The position numbers and the translations under genes were made by a program. Shown here piece after piece: positions 50,377 through 58,114 of a DNA stretch of 64,000 nucleotides. A model generated the notes under the pieces. The model did no database searches. It worked only from the letters and a program-made list of their open reading frames with translations, and was not told the DNA's origin. Position 1 is the stretch's first letter. Each line of letters opens with the position of its first letter. The stretch covers positions 5,364 to 69,363 of the forward strand of contig CAZIBN010000007.1 of the NCBI GenBank assembly GCA_964537395.1, written 5' to 3'. Source of the DNA: GWA2-66-18 sp964537395 (GTDB taxonomy: Bacteria; Elusimicrobiota; Elusimicrobia; UBA1565; UBA9628).

Positions 50377-51735
50377 TTATTTTGCTTTTAGCGCGGTCAG
50401 GATGGCGAGGGCGAAGTCGGAGAGCGAGGGGTCACGCGCGCCCATCACAATCACGAGGTCTCCTTCCTTCGCTTCGGCCGCGATCAAGGCCGTGATGGCG
50501 GCGCGATCGGGGATGTGAAAGGCGTTGAGGCCCTTGGCTCGCAGGGGTGCGACGACGTCGTTCGAGGAGATGTCCTTGCTGGCGGTGCCGCCGACATAAT
50601 AGATGTCGGGAAGCCAGAGATGGTCGCCGGGGCGCAGGCCCTCGGCGAAGGCCGCGATGAGCTCGTTCTTGAGATGGCGCGTGGGCGCGAAGCCGTGAGG
50701 CTGATAGACCGCGAGGATGCGGCGCGCGCGCAGGCGAGCCGCGGTCAAAGTCGCGGCGATCTTGGCGGGATTGTGGGCGAAGTCGTCGACGACCTCCACT
50801 CCTCTCACCGAGCCGAGGCTTTGGAAACGGCGGGCCACGCCTTGGAAGGAGGCCAGCGCCCGGCTGCAGTCGGCGAGCGATACGCCCTCGTTGACGCAGG
50901 CGGCGATGGCGGCGAGGGCGTTCTCGGCGTTGTGGCGGCCTGGGACGGGAAGCGTGAATGCGACCTCCTTCACGCGAAACTGCGAGCCTGCTGCGGTCAG
51001 CGTAAGATCCTCGGCGTGTATAGAGCCGGACGACAAGCCGAACGATACGTCGGCGCGGATGTCGGCCAGCGCGGGATCGTCGGAGTTCACGAGGCCCGTC
51101 ACGACGTTGGCCCGGAATTTGAGGAAAATCTCGCGCAGGGCGGAGACCTCGAGATGATCCTTGGTCAGGTTGAGGAACACGCCCACGGCCGGCTTGTAGT
51201 TGACGAGCGACCCGTCGCTCTCATCGGCTTCGACGACGAGGATGTCCGATTTTCCGCGGAAGGCGTTGCCGGTGAGGCCTTTCTTCTGGAGCGCGATGAG
51301 GGCCCCGCCCGTGATGGCCGAGGGCCCGCGTCCGGCGGCCTCGAGGATCTCGAAGATCATGGCCACGACCGTGGACTTGCCGCTCGTGCCGGTGACCGCG
51401 ACGGTGCGCATGTCCGATACGTGGCGGGCCAGGAATTCGGAGCGATGCATCAGGGGTACGCCCAAGGCCTTGGCCGCGGCGATCTCCGGGTTGCTGTCCT
51501 CGATGGCTGTGGAGAGCACGACAAGGCTCGTCTCGCGCGTGATGGCGCTGCCGTTCTGGGGGAAGAGGCGCACGCCGAGTGCTTCGAGCTTGTTGCGCAG
51601 GCCCGCGCCGCGGCCGAGGTCGAAATCCCGGTCGGAGCCCGTGGCGGGACCTCCGTCCATGGCGTGGATCTGGGCCAGCGCGCTCATGCCCGCTCCGCCG
51701 ATGCCCACGAAGTGGATCAGGGGCTTCGTCGTCAT
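50377..51735 (-). CDS. Mur ligase, MurC/Mpl-like
   Basis: The 452-residue enzyme begins HFVGIGGAGMSALAQIHAM, typical of MurC and Mpl. The ATP P-loop reads VTGTSGKSTV (about 113-122), where MurC usually has GTHGKTT. EADESDGS, the GRHNAENALAA motif and VDDFAHNPAKI follow. It ligates an L-alanine or a tripeptide to UDP-MurNAc. The unusual P-loop and its position outside a dcw cluster leave MurC, Mpl and a specialised paralogue all possible. It directly follows the peptidase stop with no gap. Confidence 0.8.
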   Translation of the reverse strand: MTTKPLIHFVGIGGAGMSALAQIHAMDGGPATGSDRDFDLGRGAGLRNKLEALGVRLFPQNGSAITRETSLVVLSTAIEDSNPEIAAAKALGVPLMHRSEFLARHVSDMRTVAVTGTSGKSTVVAMIFEILEAAGRGPSAITGGALIALQKKGLTGNAFRGKSDILVVEADESDGSLVNYKPAVGVFLNLTKDHLEVSALREIFLKFRANVVTGLVNSDDPALADIRADVSFGLSSGSIHAEDLTLTAAGSQFRVKEVAFTLPVPGRHNAENALAAIAACVNEGVSLADCSRALASFQGVARRFQSLGSVRGVEVVDDFAHNPAKIAATLTAARLRARRILAVYQPHGFAPTRHLKNELIAAFAEGLRPGDHLWLPDIYYVGGTASKDISSNDVVAPLRAKGLNAFHIPDRAAITALIAAEAKEGDLVIVMGARDPSLSDFALAILTALKAK

Positions 51736-53697
51736 CTAAAAATACGAGCCGAAGAATACGCGGCGCCGCCGCGGCTTGGCGAAGGACACATCGGAGACGG
51801 CGTCGCCGGACTCGATCGTGGTCAGCGGCTGGCCGAAGCGCTCGAGGAAGGTGGTGCGCAGCACGCGGCCCGAGGATTTGCGGCTTTCGATGAGCCCGTC
51901 GCCGCCGGTGAAGATCATGACGTGCGTGATGCGCTCGCTCGTCTCGTCGTCGGTCAGGAAGATCAGGTCCCCGGCCTGGAGCTCGGCGCTGCGCGCCGCG
52001 CGGCTATGGAGCTTCTGCTCGTGCGAGTCGCGCGGCACGTCGCGGCCGTGGATGCGGTAGGCCAGGCTCACGAGGCCCGAGCAGTCCACCCCGATCTTCG
52101 GATCGGCCTGCACGCCCGAGCGGCCGCCCCAGTAGTAGCTCGTGCCGAGGAAGAGCTCGGCGGTGCGGATGATCTCGGCGCGGGAGGCGGCGGTGGGCTC
52201 GGCGGGCGCCTGGTAAAGCGAAGCGGAGGGGATCTCGGCCAGCGAGCCGTCGAGCAGCCGCACTGTTGTGTTCGAGCCGCTCTCGCTGACGCGTTCGAGG
52301 CGCGTGCCGACGGACAGGGTCAGCATCCTATCGCCGCGCTGGAGAAGGGCCTGGCGCACGCGCACGATCGGGCCGGCCTTGGGCGGGGGCGTGGACACCA
52401 AGGTGTCGGCCTTGATCCAGCCCGGGTAGCCCTGCCACTCGCCGCCGTGAAGGAAGCTTTCCTGTTCTTCAGCGCGCACGCGGACCCACTCGCCCTTGGC
52501 CTCGAGCGCGGTCACGACCTCGCCGTACAGGATCTGGGAGAGGTGCGCCTCGTCGTCGAGCCTGACGCCGGTGCGGCGCACCGGCTTCGTCCACAGATCG
52601 GCGACGGGCGCGCCGACGGTGAACGTCCGGGGGAAGGTGGGGCCGAGGAGATAGGCGAGGCCGCGCTTGTGCGCGCGCCAGACCTTGTGGAACGCGGCGC
52701 GCGGATAGACGCGGCGCACCTGGTCCTTGCCTTTGCCGGCGGGATCGTAGGCGATGACGTCGCCCTCGGCCGTGAAGCCGCCGATCACCATGATGTGGCC
52801 GCGCGTCTTCTTGATCGGGGCGTTGGGCAGCTCGCCTTCCGCGAAGGTCACGCTGACGATCACCGGGCGGCCCGCCGCGATCTCGGACTCGGCGTCGGCC
52901 AGGGACTCGAGCCGCGCGACGCGGCCTTCGAGACCGAGCGAGCCGGCGTAGGCGACGTTCGCGGGCCAGTTGCCGAATAAAAGGGAGCCGCGGTCTTGCG
53001 CGGCGAGCGCGACCTCTTCGAGATCCTTTTTGTGCCCCCAGAATTCGAGGACCATCGCCAGCGAGGTCGGCGAGCAGATGTCGTGCTTGTACTTCTCCTG
53101 CGCGTCGCCCTGCGAGCGGGGCGAGAGCCCGAGGTCGCGGACCCAGGGGCCGGCCGAGAACGCGGGCGGCGCGTCCGGGGCCACGGCGTCGGACACCGCG
53201 ACCGCGACGGAGCGCAGGCGCACGGCCTTCTTGCCGGCCTTGAACTTGAGACGATAACGGAACGCGGAGGCCTTTTTGTTGAGCTTGAGCGTGTCCACGT
53301 CGACGACCCCGGCGGCGTCGACGATCTTGACGGGCGACGTCCAGCCTTTATCGTTGAGCGCCCCGAGCGAGAACCATTCGGTCCAGCCTTCTTCGAGGCG
53401 GACCTTCACGCTGAGCTCCACCTCTCCGCCGGCGGGCACCTCCGCTGTGAAAGAGCCCACGAGGTCGTCGAACGCGAACGGGGCCTCGAGATCGCGCGAC
53501 TCGAGCGTCGCCGTCGCGCCCTTCGTGCGGAACAGGCCTTCGGCTAAAGGCAGGCGCTCGAGGCCCGCGGCGCGGGACCCGGCGGCGTCAAGCGGCGTGC
53601 GGTGAAGGACGTTGTGGTTCATGGCTTGCGCGAAGGACGCTGACAGCATAAAGAAAAAGCCGAGCGACCACAGCGGCCGCCCGGCTTTTTCATTCAA
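51736..53697 (-). CDS. Exported double cysteine peptidase, C39-like + NlpC/P60
   Basis: The 653-residue precursor has a signal peptide (about 1-25). After a beta-rich domain, residues about 200-330 form a C39-like papain domain (ICSPTSLAMVLEFWG with Cys208; RGHIMVIGGF; VIAYDPAG). SH3-like segments follow (about 345-500), and a C-terminal NlpC/P60 domain has Cys in VDCSGLVSLAYRI (about 538), His in ITHVMIF and DLIFLTDDE. It should cut cell-wall peptides. TTG 53697 is the only start that gives a good signal peptide, but a terminator-like hairpin lies within its first 15 codons. Confidence 0.8.
   Translation of the reverse strand: MNEKAGRPLWSLGFFFMLSASFAQAMNHNVLHRTPLDAAGSRAAGLERLPLAEGLFRTKGATATLESRDLEAPFAFDDLVGSFTAEVPAGGEVELSVKVRLEEGWTEWFSLGALNDKGWTSPVKIVDAAGVVDVDTLKLNKKASAFRYRLKFKAGKKAVRLRSVAVAVSDAVAPDAPPAFSAGPWVRDLGLSPRSQGDAQEKYKHDICSPTSLAMVLEFWGHKKDLEEVALAAQDRGSLLFGNWPANVAYAGSLGLEGRVARLESLADAESEIAAGRPVIVSVTFAEGELPNAPIKKTRGHIMVIGGFTAEGDVIAYDPAGKGKDQVRRVYPRAAFHKVWRAHKRGLAYLLGPTFPRTFTVGAPVADLWTKPVRRTGVRLDDEAHLSQILYGEVVTALEAKGEWVRVRAEEQESFLHGGEWQGYPGWIKADTLVSTPPPKAGPIVRVRQALLQRGDRMLTLSVGTRLERVSESGSNTTVRLLDGSLAEIPSASLYQAPAEPTAASRAEIIRTAELFLGTSYYWGGRSGVQADPKIGVDCSGLVSLAYRIHGRDVPRDSHEQKLHSRAARSAELQAGDLIFLTDDETSERITHVMIFTGGDGLIESRKSSGRVLRTTFLERFGQPLTTIESGDAVSDVSFAKPRRRRVFFGSYF
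53654..53690. terminator. Bidirectional terminator hairpin inside the NlpC gene start
   Basis: An 11-bp imperfect stem (53659-53669 with 53675-53685) and a five-base loop are flanked by AAAAA (53654-53658) and TTTTT (53686-53690). On the minus strand it would end ferredoxin transcription yet lies in codons 3-15 of the peptidase. Confidence 0.65.
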
Positions 53698-53705
53698 AAC
53701 CGACC

Positions 53706-54020
53706 TTACTTGACGAGCTTGTTCGTCGGCTTGTGGGGAGGATCGTTGGGGGCGCGCGGCGTCACCTTGGGGTTGTCCTTGAAGGTGGGGGTGAGATCGG
53801 CGTTGATCTTCGCCCAGGCGGGATCCTCATCGGCCGAGCCCTTGATCGCGCCGATCGGGCACTCGGGGAGGCAGACGCCGCAGTCGATGCAGACCTCGGG
53901 GTTGATGATCATGAACGCTTCGCCCTTGTACGGGCCGGGGTGGATGCATTCGACGGGGCAGACATCGACGCACGCGGCGTAAACTTCGCCCAGACAGCCT
54001 TCGACGATAATGTGAGTCAT
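53706..54020 (-). CDS. Ferredoxin with two cluster motifs (FdxA-like)
   Basis: The 104-residue protein has CVDVCPVECIHPG and CIDCGVCLPECPIGAI, giving a [3Fe-4S]/[4Fe-4S] or 2[4Fe-4S] ferredoxin of the FdxA type, in which the first motif CxxxxxxxC is followed by the second. The C-terminus from about 60 is Pro/Lys-rich and charged, as in longer FdxA members. GGGAG precedes the ATG. It is the first gene of the run that continues into the NlpC peptidase, with an intervening hairpin. Confidence 0.87.
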   Translation of the reverse strand: MTHIIVEGCLGEVYAACVDVCPVECIHPGPYKGEAFMIINPEVCIDCGVCLPECPIGAIKGSADEDPAWAKINADLTPTFKDNPKVTPRAPNDPPHKPTNKLVK

Positions 54021-54080
54021 GGTGGTTCTCCCTTTGCGCCGCGTGGCGCGCTACTTAAAAACGCGTTATACTTATCCAGC

Positions 54081-55526
54081 GTGGTCCATCGTACATCTTC
54101 ATCCATTTATTGTCAAATTTTCGTCGGCCTTCTCCTTCTGGCCGCGGCGGCGCCCGTGCGCGCCGAGGAAGTCGTCGGCTCCACCGTGACGATCAGCCCG
54201 GCCCTCACGCGCGTGCTCGAGCGGCTGGCCAAGGTGAGGCTGTTCGGCACCGCTTCCCTTAATTGGCGCAACGTCGGCCCGCGCGAGCCCGGCTTCGAGA
54301 CTCAGATCCAGAACCAGGTCTACCTCGCCGACATGTATCTCGGCGCCGAGGGTCCCGTGACCGCGGACGTGCCGGTGAGGCTCGAGTGGAACCTTCCGAC
54401 CGCGGGCCGCGGCGCGCCGCGCCTGAGCCAGGCCTACGCGGAGTACAACGGCGTACGCCGCATCAAATTCCAGCTCGGCAAGTTCATGGTCCCGTTCGGG
54501 CGCTACAACGAGCTGTACCGCCCCGACCAGTATCTCGCGGTGACGCGCCCGCTGCTCTACGCCTCGCCGGACAGCCTCGATCTCGTCGTGCGCCCGAACT
54601 CGCCGCGCCCGCCGGTCAGCTACGGCTACAGCGACATCGGCATCCGCTGGAGCTGGTATCCGGTGCGCGTGCACCCGCTGGTGCCGAGCGAGGCCACGCT
54701 CTTCGTCGTCAACGGCATCGGCGAGCAGAAGAACCGCCTTCGCACGTTCCCTAATCCGTCGAACCTCGGCATTCCTGGCCCCAGCACGAACGGCGTCGTG
54801 CCGGACTTCGGCCATGAGAACAACAACCTCGCCGACAACAACAACGCCAAGTCCCTCGGCGGCCGCATCGTGTTCGCCCTCGGCGACCTGCGCCTGCCCT
54901 GGCCCGTCTCCGAGCAAGCGGCCGACCTGAACGGCACTCACCTGGGGCTGTCCGGCATGGGCGGCAACTACGACCTCGAGGGCGCTCTCAACTACGACAT
55001 GTGGAGCGCGGACTGGTCCTTCGAATACAAGGGCGTGAACCTGTCCGGCGAGGTGATGTACAGCAAGAACCATTTTCTGGTGGCGAGGATGGCGCCAGGC
55101 GCCACGGAGTCCGCGCCGGTGCTTGTGGCCACGGGCACTCATACACGCAAGCTCGAGCACCTGTACGGCTATTTCATCCAGGCCTCGTTCCCTCTCATGC
55201 GCAAGCCGCCGTACGGCAAGCGTCTGACCGGCGTGCTCGTCTACAACGAGATGTACCGGCGCGGTCCGCTGCTCGACTTCCTGCTCAACTTCAACGACGG
55301 GACCACGACCTTCGACTCCATGACCGCCTACCGTTCCGGGACGCCGTACGTCACCACCCGGATCCGGAAATATACCGGGGGCCTCCATTGGCAGATGGCC
55401 GAGCATTTCGCCTCGAAATTCGAGTACTCCTACTGGGTCATGGGTAAATCCACGATCCGCAGCGTCAACTCCCTCGGCCTCAACGACATCTACCAGGGCG
55501 CCTTTTCTCTGGTCATGGGCTTCTAG
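54081..55526 (+). CDS. Outer-membrane porin-like beta-barrel
   Basis: The 481-residue precursor starts on GTG 54081 with a signal peptide (about 1-28, ending VRA-EE). The rest shows alternating aromatic/hydrophobic strands (VYLADMYLGAEGPV, RIKFQLGKFMVPFGRYNELY, WSFEYKGVNLSGEVMYSKNH) and a terminal Phe (SLVMGF), typical of barrels inserted by BamA. The GKFMVPFGRYNE motif resembles phosphate-selective or general porins. TATACT precedes it by eight bases. The longer frame upstream is antisense to ferredoxin and is rejected. Confidence 0.82.
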   Translation: MVHRTSSSIYCQIFVGLLLLAAAAPVRAEEVVGSTVTISPALTRVLERLAKVRLFGTASLNWRNVGPREPGFETQIQNQVYLADMYLGAEGPVTADVPVRLEWNLPTAGRGAPRLSQAYAEYNGVRRIKFQLGKFMVPFGRYNELYRPDQYLAVTRPLLYASPDSLDLVVRPNSPRPPVSYGYSDIGIRWSWYPVRVHPLVPSEATLFVVNGIGEQKNRLRTFPNPSNLGIPGPSTNGVVPDFGHENNNLADNNNAKSLGGRIVFALGDLRLPWPVSEQAADLNGTHLGLSGMGGNYDLEGALNYDMWSADWSFEYKGVNLSGEVMYSKNHFLVARMAPGATESAPVLVATGTHTRKLEHLYGYFIQASFPLMRKPPYGKRLTGVLVYNEMYRRGPLLDFLLNFNDGTTTFDSMTAYRSGTPYVTTRIRKYTGGLHWQMAEHFASKFEYSYWVMGKSTIRSVNSLGLNDIYQGAFSLVMGF

Positions 55527-55531
55527 CTGCT

Positions 55532-56494
55532 ATGAGGATTTCCTCAGCGGCAGCTGCGCCGGGCCCCTCCGGGCCCGGCGTGCTCATATGCACCTGGCTA
55601 CTCATCTCCGCCCCCTGTGCCGCGGCCCCGCTGGAAACGCCTGGAACGAACTTCACGGTGTCGGTCGTCGAAACGAGCACCGCTCCCGGCCGGACCGACT
55701 ACCTGCTCAAGTTTCCTTCGGCCAGCAAGAGCCCCTGGCCTGCGAACGATACGGTGTGGGCGCACCTGACCGTGCCGGATTCGGCGAAGGGCAAGGCGGG
55801 TGCGGCGGTGCTGGTCTTGCCCGTGATGGCCGCCCCGAACATCTGGATCGAGACCCAGTTCCTGGACCGTTTCGTGAAAGACGGGCTCATCACGATGTGG
55901 ATCGAGATGCCCACGCAGTTCCGCCGACGGCCGCATGCGTCGATGCCCAGCGGGCAGGTGTTTCTCGCGCGCACGACCGGCCAGCTTTCGCGCAACTTCA
56001 GCCAGTCGGTCTCGGACGCGCGCCGGGCGCTCGGAGTCCTGTCCGCCCGCCCCGAGGTGGACGCCAAGCGCGTGGCGCTGTTCGGGATCAGCCTCGGCGC
56101 CATCGTGGGCGCGGTGACCTGGTCCGTGGACCCGCGACCGGCCGCCGGGGTGTTCGTGATGGGCGGGGCCGACTTTCCGGGCATCGCGCTGAACGGCTCG
56201 TTGAGCGGGCCGTTCGCCAGAAAAATGGGCCTTAAGCCCGAGGAGCTGAGGACGGCCTGGGTCGGCCTTGATCCGCTCGACTACCAGGCCGCCAATGCGG
56301 GTAAGAAGGCTCTTCTGATCAACGTCAACTCTGACACGGTCATCCCCCGGGCCAATGCCCTGCGCCTTAAGGAGGCCTTCCCGGACTCCCGGCAGGTTTG
56401 GCTGCCCCTGGGCCACTATACGGCCATCCTGCACCTGATCTGGCTGCCCCGTTGGGTGTCCCGGCGCCTCCAGGAGGCTCTATCAAAGCGGTAA
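55532..56494 (+). CDS. Secreted alpha/beta hydrolase
   Basis: The 320-residue precursor has a hydrophobic signal region (about 15-33, PCAAAP). It has the nucleophile elbow FGISLGAI (Ser at about 188), the Asp in NVNSDTVIPRA and the His in LGHYTAILH, forming the catalytic triad. The family resembles acyl-peptide or dienelactone-type hydrolases, but the substrate is unknown. It begins five bases after the porin stop and is probably in the same operon. Confidence 0.8.
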   Translation: MRISSAAAAPGPSGPGVLICTWLLISAPCAAAPLETPGTNFTVSVVETSTAPGRTDYLLKFPSASKSPWPANDTVWAHLTVPDSAKGKAGAAVLVLPVMAAPNIWIETQFLDRFVKDGLITMWIEMPTQFRRRPHASMPSGQVFLARTTGQLSRNFSQSVSDARRALGVLSARPEVDAKRVALFGISLGAIVGAVTWSVDPRPAAGVFVMGGADFPGIALNGSLSGPFARKMGLKPEELRTAWVGLDPLDYQAANAGKKALLINVNSDTVIPRANALRLKEAFPDSRQVWLPLGHYTAILHLIWLPRWVSRRLQEALSKR

Positions 56495-56587
56495 AAATTC
56501 GATTAAAAGGGGGGGTAAGCCTTGACAGCCCATCTTGGTGGGCTTACACTGTCTCTAGACGCAAGCAAGCGCTTTGGGAGAATTGAC

Positions 56588-56764
56588 ATGAAAAGCTTAT
56601 CGTTGATCGTCTTAACCGTGGTTTCCTTCGGAGCGCTTGCGTTATCCGGTTGCAGCGGCTGTAGCGGCGAGGAGACGGCCAAGGCCAAGGCTCCGCCGCC
56701 CGTGACCTGCGGCCGGGGAACCGTCGCCCAGGGCAACCAGTGCGTCGGACAGGTCCATAACTAG
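56588..56764 (+). CDS. Small lipoprotein with CSGCSGE motif, first of pair
   Basis: The 58-residue precursor has a signal peptide with lipobox LALSGC (Cys at about 22), then CSGCSGEE and the C-terminal CGRGTVAQGNQCVGQ. It has four conserved Cys that could form two disulfides. GGGAG lies before ATG 56588. It is a tandem paralogue of the next gene; the two share CSGCSGE and GNQCVG. No known family. Confidence 0.7.
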   Translation: MKSLSLIVLTVVSFGALALSGCSGCSGEETAKAKAPPPVTCGRGTVAQGNQCVGQVHN

Positions 56765-56776
56765 GTTTGGAGGCTT

Positions 56777-57025
56777 ATGAATAAATTACTGCTTAGACTG
56801 TCCACCGTGATTCTGAGCCTCGGTATGCTGGGCGCGGCCGCTTGCAGTGGTTGTTCGGGCGAAACGGCTGAGGACGCGTCCAAGAGCCCGGCTCTGCAGC
56901 AGCAGTCCATGAACTGCGGCGCTTACACGCACCGCGAGGGCAACCAGTGCGTCGGGAACACCTCGACGAGGAGCACTCGCACCACGGGGTCGCCGACCAC
57001 GCTGGGCACCAACGGCAACAACTGA
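56777..57025 (+). CDS. Small lipoprotein with CSGCSGE motif, second of pair
   Basis: The 82-residue precursor has a signal peptide (GAAAC lipobox-like, Cys at about 23), then CSGCSGETAE, CGAYTHREGNQCVGN and a Thr/Ser/Gly-rich tail. Twelve bases separate it from the preceding stop, with GGAGG before the ATG. Both proteins may share a partner or surface role, and a terminator follows the gene. Confidence 0.7.
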   Translation: MNKLLLRLSTVILSLGMLGAAACSGCSGETAEDASKSPALQQQSMNCGAYTHREGNQCVGNTSTRSTRTTGSPTTLGTNGNN

Positions 57026-57047
57026 TCGCGCCGGCCGTATAAAAGAG

Positions 57048-57080
57048 ATCCGTCCCGCTCGCGGGACGGATTTTCTTTTT
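57048..57080 (+). terminator. Rho-independent terminator of the twin lipoprotein genes
   Basis: ATCCGTCCCG (57048-57057) pairs perfectly with CGGGACGGAT (57062-57071) across a CTCG loop, followed by TTTCTTTTT. Confidence 0.88.
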
Positions 57081-57097
57081 ACCGGCGGAAATGAAAG

Positions 57098-58021
57098 CTA
57101 GCGGCCGCCCAGGGGAGTGAAGCCGTTGTTGGGCGCCGCGTCCTTGGCCTTGTCGAGGGCATTCCGATCGAGGGGCACCGGGCCTTGCTTGCTCTGCATG
57201 GCTTTTTTCATGTCGTCGGAATTCATGATGTCGGCCATGACCTTGTTTTGATCTGGCGCCTTGGTGTCGCTGCCGTCGAGCATGCCGGTCAGGCTCGCGG
57301 GCAGGCCCACGGCTTTGACGATGGTCGTCACGAGATCCTTCGTGACCTTGTCGTTCTGGAAGATGCCGCCGGCCGCGGCCGTCAGGCCCGGAGGCGCCTC
57401 TCTGACCCCCGTGACGATAGCGTCGCGAACGCCCGGATCGGTCGCGTATTTTTTGACCAGCTTGCCGAAATCGTTCGACTTGGCTATGCCATACGCGAAC
57501 TTAAGAGGATCCTTATCTTTCCAATATTGATCGCGCACGGCGCGCAGCTCGGGAGAGGCGGCCCAGTCCTTGCCGTATTGGGTGATGGACGGATGTTTTT
57601 TCTCCATACGCTTGACGAACGCGTAGACAAGCTTCTCATATTTGAGCGCGGCGTCTTTAAAGCTCAGCGCAGCCGCATCCTTGGGATTGGTGGGATTCGC
57701 AGTGGAGCCGGGGGACCCCGAGGCCTTCGGAGTCGAGGCGCCGGGGCCGACGACCTGCATGCCCGCATCGCCCTTGACCATGCCCAGGCTCGTCTGCTGC
57801 GCCGGCGCCTGAGCGGAAGGAGCGGAAGCCGGGAACGAGGGCGGGGCCGCGGATTTTGCCGGGTCCGGCGCGGTGCTCATGTCGAAGCCGGAGGTGTCGA
57901 GGCCGGCGTTGCGGTTGGAGAGCAGGTGCCACCCCACGACGCCGACCGCCGAGCCGCCGACCGCGATCAGAACAAAAATCAGGCCAGCGCGGCTCGTCTG
58001 GTGCTTGGGCTCTTCGCTCAT
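57098..58021 (-). CDS. Single-span membrane protein with disordered linker
   Basis: The 307-residue protein has a short cytoplasmic start, one membrane helix (about 12-33) and a Ser/Pro/Ala-rich linker (about 40-115). A helical C-terminal domain follows (KYEKLVYAFVKRMEKKHPSI, KLVKKYATDPGVRDAIVTGV). No family recognised. ATG 58021 has CATAAT at -12 to -7; GTG 58024 is an alternative. It may be an envelope scaffold. Confidence 0.65.
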   Translation of the reverse strand: MSEEPKHQTSRAGLIFVLIAVGGSAVGVVGWHLLSNRNAGLDTSGFDMSTAPDPAKSAAPPSFPASAPSAQAPAQQTSLGMVKGDAGMQVVGPGASTPKASGSPGSTANPTNPKDAAALSFKDAALKYEKLVYAFVKRMEKKHPSITQYGKDWAASPELRAVRDQYWKDKDPLKFAYGIAKSNDFGKLVKKYATDPGVRDAIVTGVREAPPGLTAAAGGIFQNDKVTKDLVTTIVKAVGLPASLTGMLDGSDTKAPDQNKVMADIMNSDDMKKAMQSKQGPVPLDRNALDKAKDAAPNNGFTPLGGR

Positions 58022-58101
58022 CACCTCATTATGGCCCGGCGCCGCCTCCCTGTCAAGGCAAGGGGAGCTCTCCGATACTCAATTCCGTAATGGGCAATGG
58101 C

Positions 58102-58107
58102 TATAAT
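58102..58107 (+). promoter_or_regulatory. -10 hexamer of the PorV-LysM gene
   Basis: TATAAT is at -13 to -8 of ATG 58115. No convincing -35 is seen. Confidence 0.55.
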
Positions 58108-58114
58108 TCGAAGG

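Noticed and set aside
50515..52980. An 821-codon plus-strand frame across the Mur ligase and NlpC genes
   Set aside because: Composition is Glu/Gly/Ala/Arg/Asp-rich without motifs, and it is antisense to two well-supported genes.
53733..54080. Upstream extension of the porin frame
   Set aside because: It is antisense to ferredoxin, whose Cys motifs are clear; the signal peptide begins at GTG 54081 after a -10 hexamer.
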